DNA of 55,261 nt, taken from contig BFEA01000060.1 of NCBI GenBank assembly GCA_003427395.1, positions 1,258,729-1,313,989 of the forward strand, given 5' to 3'. The translations under genes were made by a program, and so were the position numbers. The notes beneath the pieces are model-generated. The model was not told the origin of the DNA and made no database searches. It was given only the letters and a program-made list of their open reading frames with translations. Numbering within the stretch: position 1 is the stretch's first letter; every line of letters begins with the position of its first letter. This document shows, in pieces, positions 10,750 to 20,376 of this stretch. This DNA is from Chara braunii (Eukaryota > Streptophyta > Charophyceae > Charales > Characeae).

Positions 10750-11389
10750 TTTCTTTATTTTTTTTCTTCATCAATCAGTGGATATCTTTGTGTTGGTGGT
10801 TATATTCTCTTCGCCCAGATTGGTTATGGTCTCGTTGGTAGGTAGGTTGGTCCGGAAGGGAGCGCTACTCCGCAGGGGTAACACAAGGTGGGAGGTGATT
10901 GCCCTCTAGGGAGTCGCGCAGATGATGAGAGCTGACCTGGGCTGGGGCTGGGAGATATGTATGGGGGCACATTAGATCCTTACCCCAATCCCAGACTAGG
11001 TCAGAGTGTCAAATTTGAGGTACACCTTTTGGGGGAACTGGTTACTTCAAGGCAGAAGGGAATGGGGAGGATATCTCTCTCGTTGGGGCTGATAGGAACT
11101 TCATACTGATAGTGGGGTTCAGATCAGCGGAGGCAGCGAGAGGAGAAGAGGAGAACAGGAAACGAGGGGAGAGGAGGAAAGCACATTGAGGAGGGGGAGG
11201 GGTGGAGAGGAATAGTCATCCTCCTCCTCCTCATTATCCACCAATTCAATGATCATCTCAGGGTACTCGTCAAACTTCATCATCAGAAAGGTTTTTTATC
11301 AGGATTATGATATTATAAGATCCTAGATTTCTAGTTGGCATTCTAGCTTAGCTAATTTCCTAATTGAGTTTTTTTGTGTAATGGTCAGG
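10750..11389. other. Unassigned stretch
   Basis: Purine-rich on the plus strand at 11100-11210 and pyrimidine-rich after it. I found no conserved open frame, RNA gene or repeat match beyond short ATC-rich words. Confidence 0.5.
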
Positions 11390-11700
11390 TTGAGTTGGCG
11401 CTAGAACGACGCTGGCCGGCGCTGGGGCGCTGCCCTGTAACCTACTTTAGTAGGAGCTTGAGGCTTTGTATAGAGGTCTGGGATTGCCGAGGGAGGAAGG
11501 TGATCTGCTAACTTGACTAATGGCTATAACCTGGCCGACGATGGTCGAAGCTAGGGTAGGTAGCGCTGCCCTGTAACCGAGCCAGAATGGGGTGTGAGAC
11601 CAGGAAGAGGTCTGATTGGTGCACAGCACAAGCTCAGTTGTGATTCGTTGGTTGGAATGGATACAGGTATTTAGGGATAGGATAGTATTTGAGTGCTGGG
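11390..11700. repeat. Inverted copy of the 6.7/7.2-kb repeat
   Basis: Read on the minus strand, 11395-11500 matches 6940-7010 and 7470-7560: the CCTCGGCAA region, the CTCTATACAAAGCCTC segment, then GGTTACAGGGCAGCGCCCCA and GGCCAGCGTCGTTC. A second, weaker partial copy follows at about 11520-11590. This gives an inverted pair about 4 kb apart. Confidence 0.6.
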
Positions 11701-11847
11701 TAGACAATCATTCTGATTAGTCATCATCTATCTCTATTTCATGATCTCAATCATCCACTCTATCATCTTGAATCATCCTAAATCATCCTAAATGATCCAT
11801 CCCAAATTATCATCAATGATCATCAATCATGAATGTATTTCCATTAT

Positions 11848-11901
11848 AAGGGACGCAGGGCCCGGTTCCCAGCACGTGCTGCTCCCCACGAATATATTGG
11901 A

Positions 11902-11932
<31 letters not shown>

Positions 11933-11933
11933 A
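11848..11933 (+). mobile_element. LINE 3'-end fragment with poly(A)
   Basis: GGGACGCAGGGCCCGG (11850-11865) followed by GCTGCTCCCCACGAATA is a diverged copy of the LINE 3' UTR signature seen at 6397 and 25943. It ends in an A tail at 11908-11933. The poly(A) abuts the broken 3' part of LINE-B, so this short insertion or a deletion beside it may have removed the end of LINE-B. Confidence 0.65.
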
Positions 11934-11950
11934 GGTTGCCCGTTTTTCCT

Positions 11951-13333
11951 TCATTTCTGCTTCCTCCATCTACTCTCCGAGTCCCCTCTCCCTGTTCCAT
12001 ATGTCACTGATCGTAACCACTCCTCTCTCAATCCACTTCCTTCCATAGCATCCCTTCGCATTAGTAGCCTAAAACAACGCTCCTGCCAGATCCCTGATCC
12101 TTGCGTTGTCAAAAAGATTCTGCTTGAGTACTGTAGCCTTGGAGTTTGCATCCACCTGTTTTGGTTTCAGTTTACGCCATGCCTTCATAATATCTAACCA
12201 AACTTGAGAGGATGAGCCCCTATGGAGGTAGGAGTCCATGTGGACACACGTCCATACGTCCTCTTCCCTAATCAGCCCCCAGTCGTACTTAAGGATATAT
12301 TCAGCCAAGGACACCCACGCTCTTTCATCTGCCAACGTGGCCACCTTGGTGACCCACTTTCCCAGCAGCGCCAAGTTGTAGTTTGTCGGATCCATTATGT
12401 TCAGTCCCCCTTGGGAGTATGAGGCTGTCACTTTGTGCCAAGCCAATTTTGAGAAGCCGTTGCCCTCATTCTGCGGACTCCACAGATATCTGGCTTCCAA
12501 CCCCACAATTTCTGAAAGGGTGGCTTTTGATGAGAGTCTGATTGCAAAGATAAACCAGAGGAGGAAAAAAATAGAGGTATTTAACACTAAAGCCTGCCCA
12601 AACAAGGACAGACTGTGTGTCGCCTGACATTTCTCGAGCCTTGCTGCAACTTTGCCTAATATGATGGCGTCCTGAACCTGCTGGCATTTTCCCAAGGAGA
12701 CCTATATTCCTAAGTAATGGTTTGTTACTATGCTCTGGACCCTTTTCCTACCCCAATCTGCTTGGAGGTCGTAGGGACTTGGCAGGAAGAAGATCGATTT
12801 GTCGCAATTTACCCTCGCTTCCGACACTTGGCAATAATCATCTATCATGTTTTTCAGCATTGTTAGGGACTCTCTAGTGTTTTGACAAATCGCTAACAGG
12901 TCATCAGCAATCGCTCCGGTTACAGCCTGTGTTTGAGGGCGGACTGTAAGTCTTACTATCTGGGGCTGTTTTTTTATGGTGTTCAGCAACACCTCCATTT
13001 GTACCACGAACAGCAGTGGGGCCAGCGGACACACTTGGCGTAGGGAGCGTGTGAGAGTAATCTCATTCGATAACGTACCATTAGCTAGGACTGCGGCTGT
13101 CGAAAAGGAGTACATTACGTCACCCATCGTCTGAAGTTCGGGCCAAAGTTCATCACTTCAAGTGTAGCCTGTACGAAGGTCCAGTTGACCTTATCGTACG
13201 CTTTCTCCACGTCTAACATTATGATAGCTACATCCCTTTCCTCCTTCCCTACTATTTCCAATGCCTCAATAGCTAGCATAATGTTATCCATAATCGATCG
13301 TCCTTTCACAAAAGCACCCTGGTCCGTAGCCAC
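11951..13333 (-). pseudogene. LINE-B reverse transcriptase and thumb, frameshifted
   Basis: In minus-strand order: 13333-13115 has DQGAFVKGRSIMDN and motif A IIMLDVEKAYDKVNW. 13127-12702 has motif B LRQVCPLAPLLF, where the usual G of RQGCPL is V. It also has the core GAIADDLLAI with both Asp intact, and ends in HYLGI. 12695-12069 is the thumb (RYLWSP, GGLNIMDP, LLGKW). A further frame down to 11951 keeps a remnant of the segment that reads SFGRAWVEKG in LINE-C. Upstream (13334-13513), only YKKGD and NYRPISLLN survive in broken frames. Confidence 0.83.
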
Positions 13334-13513
13334 TAGGTAGGGAAGGTGAGGGGCTAGTCTAACAGATAAAGCTTAGACAAAGATCTTATATGTCACGTTC
13401 AGTAAAGAAATGGGGCGGTAGTTTCTGATGTTCCTAACAATGCCATCCCCTTTCTTATATGAAACCGTAATTATGTCTCTTGATATCTTTGAAATACATT
13501 GATGCATAATTAC
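13334..13513 (-). other. Internal deletion junction between LINE-B endonuclease and RT
   Basis: The endonuclease ORF stops at 13514, and the next recognisable RT residues (SYKKGD, NYRPIS) appear within 80 bases. In LINE-A and LINE-C several hundred bases separate these points and encode the linker and the KCPGxDGLPVE motif. LINE-B has therefore lost that segment. Confidence 0.7.
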
Positions 13514-14761
13514 TTATTTGTTTTGTCTCCGTAGCAATGTCTGCATGTGCCAGGAAGGGATGACCGAGTTCCGTGAAAGTGGTGTGGTGTCTTGAGGGGA
13601 GGAGACGTTTGAAAGTTTCTTTGTCAGTCTATCGGCTTGCAGCATTCCCCTTGCCCTGGCTCTTTGCGCCCAAACTTTCTGTTTTTTCACCTGAAGTTCC
13701 TCCCATCTACTCATCCATCGTTCCCGCTCATGTTCCCAATATGTGTCTGATATGGGATGCTCCCCCACGTGTCTCTCCGCTTCTTTCACTTTCCCCATGC
13801 ACAGATTCTCCTCCTTGTTCCTCCCCCGTGCCAATATCCTAGAGACGGTGTTCAGTGCTCTAGTTGTTATTCTGAAACCTGCCTCTAACCATTCTCCCTG
13901 TGTTTGGAAGAAATCCTTGGCTCTTTCCCAGTCCTGCCAGTGTTTTACGCACCAATCCCTAACCGCCGGAATCTGCAGATTCTCGGTATTTGACCGAAAA
14001 ATCCCCTTCCCTCTCTGCATTGTTGATGCCACGTTAAAAACTGTTATAACTGGCTTATGATCTGAGAGAGGGTGGGGGGATTCCTCCACTTCCATTAAGG
14101 TATCCCACGCCTCCTCCCGGACGAGAAAAAAATAGAGTCTTCTACAGGGGGAGGGTGTATCCGGGAAACTCTGGCTGGAAAACCAGGTAAAGCCGGGTTC
14201 CAGCGGGTGCAACGTTCGGTACGCATCCACTAAGCCCTGTCCCTTAATGAAATTTAACAGAGTAGTGGTATCTGTTCTGGCATTCTTGTATTTTTGTGAA
14301 TCTAGACCTGGACTTAGGATAGTGTTCCAGTCGCCCCCTATTATTAGGTTGTCCACTTCAGGAATTAGGGACTGTAATTCTGACAGAAAAGAAATTCGCT
14401 TGCCATATTCTGATGGGGCATATATAGACATGACCACCCATTTTTTCCCCTCATACACGAAGGTCACCCAGACCCACCTTCCCCATAGATCCTCCATGTG
14501 GTCTGTTACTGATAGATTCAGTGCTTTGTGAATCAGAATGGCAGTCCCTCCTCTCGAACCCTGGGCTGGCGCCCAGAATTGTGGTCCCGTCCACCATCTA
14601 CTTATCTCCTCTATTTTTCCGTCATCCAACTTAGTTTCCTGTACCAAGGTGATCTGGACTTTCTTTTCATGTACCCAAGATTTAAAACGCGCTTTTTTTC
14701 GCCTTCTTCCTGAATCGCCCCATCCCCGTACATTCCACGTGGCAACCTTTAACTTACCCAT
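13514..14761 (-). CDS. LINE-B APE-type endonuclease, open 415-codon frame
   Basis: Apurinic/apyrimidinic-like endonuclease that nicks the target to prime reverse transcription. Conserved positions: N10 (TWNVRGWG), E42 (LVQETK), Y114 (SIYAPS), D144 and N146 (GGDWNT), and D234/H235 (LSDHKPV). The usual Asp of the RRLDFIL motif is Tyr here (CRRLYFFL, Y210), while LINE-C keeps Asp; this position is important in the fold and activity is doubtful. After residue 250 comes the helical linker to RT, which ends in a stop because the N-terminal part of RT is deleted. The ATG at 14761 begins MGKLKVATWN, the normal position relative to the domain. Confidence 0.85.
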   Translation of the reverse strand: MGKLKVATWNVRGWGDSGRRRKKARFKSWVHEKKVQITLVQETKLDDGKIEEISRWWTGPQFWAPAQGSRGGTAILIHKALNLSVTDHMEDLWGRWVWVTFVYEGKKWVVMSIYAPSEYGKRISFLSELQSLIPEVDNLIIGGDWNTILSPGLDSQKYKNARTDTTTLLNFIKGQGLVDAYRTLHPLEPGFTWFSSQSFPDTPSPCRRLYFFLVREEAWDTLMEVEESPHPLSDHKPVITVFNVASTMQRGKGIFRSNTENLQIPAVRDWCVKHWQDWERAKDFFQTQGEWLEAGFRITTRALNTVSRILARGRNKEENLCMGKVKEAERHVGEHPISDTYWEHERERWMSRWEELQVKKQKVWAQRARARGMLQADRLTKKLSNVSSPQDTTPLSRNSVIPSWHMQTLLRRQNK

Positions 14762-16043
14762 TAATAGAGGCTTGACCTGTCAATTGTTGGATCTCGTCTG
14801 AATCTGTTGTTCTGTCGTTCTTCCTCCTGTGAGGGGTGGTTCCTGTTGATGAGGGGCCACCCTCTGGCCATGCAATCTTGAGAACATTGCGTAACCCTGA
14901 CGACATTGCCTATCGCTTGGGAGAGAAGCACAAAATTCTGCTACTAGTCGCGCATCTACTCCTGGCTGAAGGATAATTCCCCCCAGCTCTGGGGTGGTTT
15001 TCGATGCAAACCATTCCGCCGGAAGCCAAGTTCCCCTCTCTCTTTCCCATCCCTCCCACGTTTCTTGTGAAATTTTTTAATCCAGCACCACAAGGGTTCG
15101 CCTAACCTGTCTGCCCTTTTCGTGTTTTTTTCCCTATCCTGACGCTTGGAATTAAATGATATCGAAAGAGGCGGTCCAAGTGAGTACCAAGTAGAGGTAG
15201 CAACACTGATCGAGTTGTGGGAGGAATTGAAACGGGAATGGTGGGTAGGGCCAGCTGTCCGTCCTGGGAAAGTTGTGCCATGATCTTCAGACCCTGTGGT
15301 GTTGGGGTAATTCCAAGGAAAACTAAGCAGGATAACACGGTAATTGTCTGTCTTGTCTTCGATTTTCCTGTGGGTTGTCCCCCTTGACTACTACTCCCGA
15401 TTTGGTTGTTGGTGATCATACCTATCGACAATGATGAGGCTAGGCTGCGAATTTCCATGTCATCGTCTTCTTCCTCCCTGGTTGTCTCACCCTCCCCTTC
15501 CGCACCCAATCTTCTCAATTTGCAGGGGGCTGCATTCGTCGCCCTCCCCAAGCGTATGACGTAGTTTGACGATGTTGGTCCTGACCCATGGACTGTACCC
15601 TTATCGTGGTTCCCCTGCCACCCCCCTCCCCCTCTCCCTATCTCCTGGGCTAGTGCTTCCGCCAACCCTCCCAACCCCAGGGTAGGGAGAAACTCTCGTG
15701 TATTTGCTCTGTTTTCGTGCGAGGTGGCTGTGTATTGGGCCTGAAGTCCCTGATGACCACCCACCCCTGTCTACCCTTGTCCCCGGACCGTTCCCGTTAC
15801 TATAAAAGGGCCTCTATCATACCCTCTGCTTCTACCCTCAGTATGGCCTGGGAGCTGGCTGCTGGGATGACCAGCGGACGTGAAGTAGTTGGGGTTCGCA
15901 TGGAGTGTGACATAGTTCGGGAAACCGGAAGGGGGGGCAACGACCTGACCTAGGTTAAGGTTGGGTCGATAAACTGGGGGGGCCATGTTTGTGGGGAAGG
16001 GTTGGCTCATGTCTTGTTCCTGCTGGGGTGTCCCCCTCGACAA
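14762..16043 (-). pseudogene. LINE-B ORF1 tail / spacer
   Basis: Between ORF1 and the endonuclease, the minus strand has open pieces at 16043-15771 (Pro/Asn/Gln-rich), 15764-15102 (Gly/Ser/Thr-rich), and a frame around 15070-14780. These correspond in position to the low-complexity and C-terminal part of LINE-C ORF1 (20377-21648). Sequence similarity between the two is weak, as usual for ORF1 tails. Confidence 0.5.
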
Positions 16044-16470
16044 TCCCTATAGGGTGTAAGAGAGAGAGTTTGTGTGGTTACCTCCCATTGTCGATTGTTG
16101 AGTAATTACCCCTCCACTGAACGACCCTGACTGCTGATGAAATTGCATTCCGAAATACCTCCTTTGGAGTAGTATTGGCTGGTGATTGCTTGATTGACTT
16201 CTTTCGGGGAATGCCTGCTGTCGGCAAGATCGTTGCCCTAGCTCAAGGTTTTGATGTTGTCCGGACGTACTTGCTTGCTGTTGGTGGTTACTCGTTGGCT
16301 GCTGCTGAGTGCTCCTGCTGGACTGTTGCTGGTTGGGGTGTCCAGAGTGTTGTTGTTGTTGATATAGAGTTTGCTGCTGTGCTTGTCCACCGGCCGTTAT
16401 CTGTTGATGAGTACTTCTTGTAGACCCTGCCCCGCTCCATGTCCTTGTCTCTGAACCAATCCTCCGTCTA

Positions 16471-17628
16471 TCAAGTTAATCGTTGGTGGTTGTGATGGTG
16501 GTGGTGGGGGGGGGGGGGGGGGGGGTTCAGCGTGGGGTTTCCTTGCCCCCCTCCCCGTCCCTGGTTTTCCCCTCCTCCTCCTCCTCCTCCTCCTCCCCTC
16601 CCTCCCCTCCCTCCCCTCCTCCGCCTTCCTTCCCCCCCTCCTCTTCCTCTCCCTCCATCCCTACCTCTCCTCCTCCCTGCAGGCATTTCTTCTCCGTATC
16701 TCGGACAATCCGGATCCTCCTCTGAATGAAACCACCACAAGCATTTCTTACAGAAGGGGGAGTCCTGTGATGCTATCCTTATCTCCAAGTCCGCACCATC
16801 TGTGCTTCGTATGTACAACCAGTCCTTGTACGTACTCCTTACCGTCGGATCACAGTCAATCTTTACATTCCCTAACGTTGGTTCGTCCTCATTTTTGTCC
16901 GGCGGATGCATCCTCAGCACTGGTCCGAAGGTTCGTTGCACTGCTTTCTTCAGGCCGAACATGGCGACCAGGGGAACCCTCAGAGCAATCAATCTATAAC
17001 GCGCCGCCCGCTCATCTTCCCTCATCCGCTCCAGCTCTGCCCGTGTCATCCACGGCTTGAACAACACTTTAAAAGTGCCCCCGTGACACGGAATGTCTAC
17101 TTGCCCCAGCGTCATCAGCCATTGAGCAATCTGAGTTGACGTGGCCATGTATGACATTACGTTTGGCCCTTCTCTGTGTGTTCGGCCTCTCTTTGCTGAC
17201 GGATTTACGGCAGGATCCCGGTACCAGCCATCCTTGTATATCCTGATCAGCTGTTCGTTCCCGGTGGGCCAAACTCAACGTTTGGTCTTTAACCATAAAC
17301 AGCACGATCACTGTAAGTGCCTTCAACCAGTTTATGATCATGTCGTCAATGTCATCGTCCAAAATGAAGAGGCCATAGTCATAATGTATTTCTGTTGTTC
17401 CTATCTCTCGTCCAATATCCTCCTGAAACAGGCCAGCATCATAACACTTTTCCAGTACTGCTTGAATTCTGGCCGCCTCCTCGTCCGGCATCCGCTGGCC
17501 CTTTTGTGGAGGTGGTCCTACATGCCATCATCATAACACTTCTCCAGCAGTGCTTGAATTCTGGCCGCCTCCTCGTCCGGCATCCGCTGGCCCATTTGTG
17601 GAGGTGGTCCTGTCGTCACCCCCGCCAT
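16471..17628 (-). pseudogene. LINE-B ORF1 protein with zinc knuckle and R/G-rich tail, frameshifted
   Basis: ORF1 is the RNA-binding chaperone-like protein of LINEs. It starts at an ATG at 17628 (MAGVTTGPPPQMGQ), is broken by a 91-bp tandem duplication, resumes at 17491-17069 and then in another frame at 17157-16471. The last piece has a domain matching LINE-C ORF1 (VLFKPWMTRAELE here, IVRFRPWMNENQLY in LINE-C). It also has a zinc knuckle C136, C139, H144, C151 (CX2CX4HX6C), followed by an Arg/Gly-rich low-complexity tail. A run of 20 G on the plus strand (16506-16525) makes poly-Pro there. The CCHC spacing is one to two residues longer than the retroviral CX2CX4HX4C type. Confidence 0.75.
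17438..17611 (-). repeat. 91-bp tandem duplication at the start of LINE-B ORF1
   Basis: 17438-17520 and 17529-17611 are near-identical 83-bp copies (for example GCTTGAATTCTGGCCGCCTC in each). The offset is 91 bp, not a multiple of three, which breaks ORF1 soon after its start. LINE-A RT carries a similar frame-breaking duplication. Confidence 0.9.
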
Positions 17629-17640
17629 GCTGACAGGAGC

Positions 17641-18021
17641 TTTTTATCTTCGTCTTACCCGTCCCTTTCACCTTGTTTCCCTCTGAGCTTTCCCTTGACG
17701 TGCGCGCTGACAGAGCGCCACGTCACGTCACACATAGCACACTCTCTTCGTATGGTTTGGTCTGCTCAGGCCACCCACCTTCCTCTCCCTTCCTCCTCAA
17801 TTGTTGAGGGGTTGGCAGCTGGCATAGCAGGTCAGCGAAGGTTGAGAGAGTACTCGCCTTTTCCCACAGCGTGCAGGATTGACGAGACGGTGGTACCGGT
17901 TCTGCCGACCCGGTAGTGCTATTGCCGAGTGCGCCCGCCCCCGCGAACAGCGCCCGCCCCCCTTACCAAAAAAAATATTTTCAGGATTTCCCGCCGGTCG
18001 CTGTAGAGAAATCAAGGCCAT
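17641..18021. other. Gap between the two LINE 5' ends; left target-site copy at its edge
   Basis: About 380 bp of GC-rich sequence that may include the 5' UTR of LINE-B. AAATCAAGGCCAT at 18009-18021 recurs after the LINE-C poly(A) at 26086-26098 and is the left target-site duplication of LINE-C. No other feature was recognised. Confidence 0.6.
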
Positions 18022-19140
18022 GGCCGGTGGCGGAGAAGGGCCGGTAGCGCTACTTCTCGAGTGCTAAGTTTTTCTTCGTGCGCTAATTTCCCCGTTTCCT
18101 CAGAAGCAAAGCCTTGAACGGTAACTTTGCCATCGTTGGGTTCGAAGTTACCACGGTGAATTAGGGTTCACTCCCTCTGTTCACCATCGCTGAATGCGCT
18201 ACCGACTCCGCGAAGCGGAGGGTGAGGCCGCGGTGGAAGTAAGGGGAGTGAGGGAAGGGTAAGGTTACGTCCCCGTTACTGAGGGAGTAGCCACATACAC
18301 ATCCACGGTAAAGTAGGGGTTGGACGAACTCAGGAGGGAGTCTCAAACACCAGGGAAGGGGAAGGCTCATTGTCCCCGTTGGGACAGCGAGGCTTCCATA
18401 GCTGTTCAGTTCACGGCCCCTTTCGGGAGGGACAGTCATCAGGAGATCAATTCAAGACAGAACAAGCCCACTCTTCTCTGCGACATCAAGATTCCAAGAA
18501 GATCATCTGTTACTAGGGAGGTAATTTCTTCCCCTCCAAAATTCCGGTTTTCTCTCAGCCGAATGTATGTGCCATTGTGCCCTTTTCCCAGATGTGAGTT
18601 CTAGATAGAATCTAGGGAGGGTCAGGAGCAGTTACGTCGTCCATGGATGGATTCCACGGTTACTAGGTTCGTCTCGTTGGTTGTGTAATCATCCTAGATA
18701 AGTCTTAACGGTGCCTACCTCCCTGGTCTATCTAACGCTCTGTTGGCATCTGTCGCATACTTCGGGAGAATTGACGAGGAATTAGTTAGTTTCTGGCGGA
18801 ATTTTATATTCTGCTTGTAAGATCGCGGTTGGCAGCAAGGAAGATATTAGACCCGGAACCGTAAGTCTTTCTGTTATTTCAATGCATGCGTCCCCTACAA
18901 GAGGACCAACTCTATCTTACTTGCGTGTCTGAAAAGGAGTAAGCCATAATTCGAGATAACTGGGGTGACATTTTGTCGTGTAACCCCAGTGCAAGTGAGG
19001 ATTCATAGCATTCCTCTTCCCCCGGGGGCAGTTTCTAGGTAGGAGTTGTTTCTCTATGACTGGCCAGCATGGTTGCCCCACCCCCCCTGCCTCTGAACCT
19101 ATGACTGACTCAGAAAGACTGAGAATTTGAGGAGTAATTG
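18022..19140 (+). promoter_or_regulatory. LINE-C 5' UTR / internal promoter region
   Basis: 1.1 kb between the left target-site copy and the first ORF1-like codons. It has no convincing gene. LINEs carry their promoter downstream of the transcription start, so promoter activity would be expected here, but I see no specific motif that proves it. Confidence 0.45.
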
Positions 19141-19154
19141 AGGACTGTATGCCA

Positions 19155-20255
19155 AAGGCATATTACCAGATGAATTCACACCAATCATTGCTGATTCTGG
19201 TGAAGACTTCATCAGGGTAGTCGTTAACAACAGATTCTACGAAATTCAGGCGGAGTGGCTTGCTGAACATGCAGTTTCGGTCCAATTTGATAATGACGCC
19301 ACGTCCCTTCCTCCTGCAGTTCAAAATCGTCTCATTCGCATATACGAGGAAGGATGGGCTTTGGCCCAGGAATTCAACTTCTTCCCAAAAAGAGGGGTGT
19401 TCCGGAGTGATGGGAAAAACCTGGTTACATATGTAGCCAGTGCCAAAGAGATAGCCACGTGGATGATCCGCAAAGGCTCAGATGTGATTGAACTGGATGG
19501 GAAAATATGTATAGTCAGGTTCAGACCATGGATGAACGAAAACCAACTATATGAATGGAACGAAGCTCAGAAAATGCCTTTTTTTCTGGATTAAAGTCAT
19601 TCAAGTCCCCATCTCCATTCTCCCACACCTCAAGGGGGCAATTCAAAATGCATTTGGTAAAATATTGAAAGTACATGAACCATTTGCAGATCCCATCGCT
19701 CCAGACCTGTGGAATGTCAGGTTCGACATGGAAGCGACGGCTTGCTTATGATACAAGCAATACCTCACCATTGATTTACAGGAAGATGGCTGGGTGGATT
19801 TGAATATCGCTTGTGCGGATTCCTCCTGGTGCAAAAATTGTCGAAAATACTTCCACTCAGCAGAGGATGACACCTGCCCAGTGAATGTGCGTTTGGCTTC
19901 GCGGAAGAAATCTTACAAGGAATCGGCCGCGGCGGCCAGCCCCGCAGTCAAGGGCCCTGACCCGGCGAGCGAAAAGGACAGTGGTAAATCCACGTCCCCA
20001 ACTCGCCCAGCAGGTCCATTGGCTAAGAAGGCAAACAAGAGAAAACCGGCAAAGGAGGTACGTCCCAGTGTCAGTAAGAATCTACATATCAACAAAGATG
20101 TTTGGAGAAGGGAAGATTCGGATTCCGAAAACGAAGCAAGACTGACACGCCACAAGACAAGAGACATAGTCGGTGCCAAGTCCTCTGTTCCTACCTCGCG
20201 GAGAGGAAGGAATCAGAGAGCCCGACGTACTCCCAAGATACCAAGGACCAAGTAG
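19155..20255 (+). pseudogene. LINE-C ORF1 N-terminal domain and zinc knuckle, frameshifted
   Basis: Coding signal begins near 19155. The pieces 19361-19594, 19551-19751 and 19794-20255 are in different frames. The first has ATWMIRKGSDVIELDGKICI and VRFRPWMNENQLYEWNEAQ, the second has HLKGAIQNAFGKILKVHEPF, and the third has a zinc knuckle C13, C16, H21, C28 in CKNCRKYFHSAEDDTC (CX2CX4HX6C). A Lys/Ser/Pro-rich tail follows. The layout equals LINE-B ORF1. It is the nucleic-acid-binding protein of the LINE particle. Frameshifts lie near 19580 and 19750-19790. Confidence 0.75.
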
Positions 20256-20376
20256 CCCTCATGACGGGCGAAGAAAAGCAACAAGGAAGTTGTAAATTCC
20301 CACATCCTCAGACGACTCGTCGAAAACTAAGGCATGGGTTGGAACAGAGGGCAAAGAAACAGGTGGTCAGGAAGGG

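Larger units (their letters stand above)
11934..17640 (-). mobile_element. LINE-B: non-LTR retrotransposon, minus strand
   Basis: Read on the minus strand, this holds ORF1 (from 17628), a spacer or ORF1 tail (16.0-14.8 kb), an APE endonuclease (14761-13514), an RT missing its N-terminal third, a thumb, and part of the C-terminal region down to 11934. It lacks the zinc-motif end and the 3' UTR. Protein similarity to LINE-C is clear along the whole length but far from identity, so they are different families of one clade. The 5' boundary is uncertain. Its start faces the 5' end of LINE-C about 400 bp away. Confidence 0.87.
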
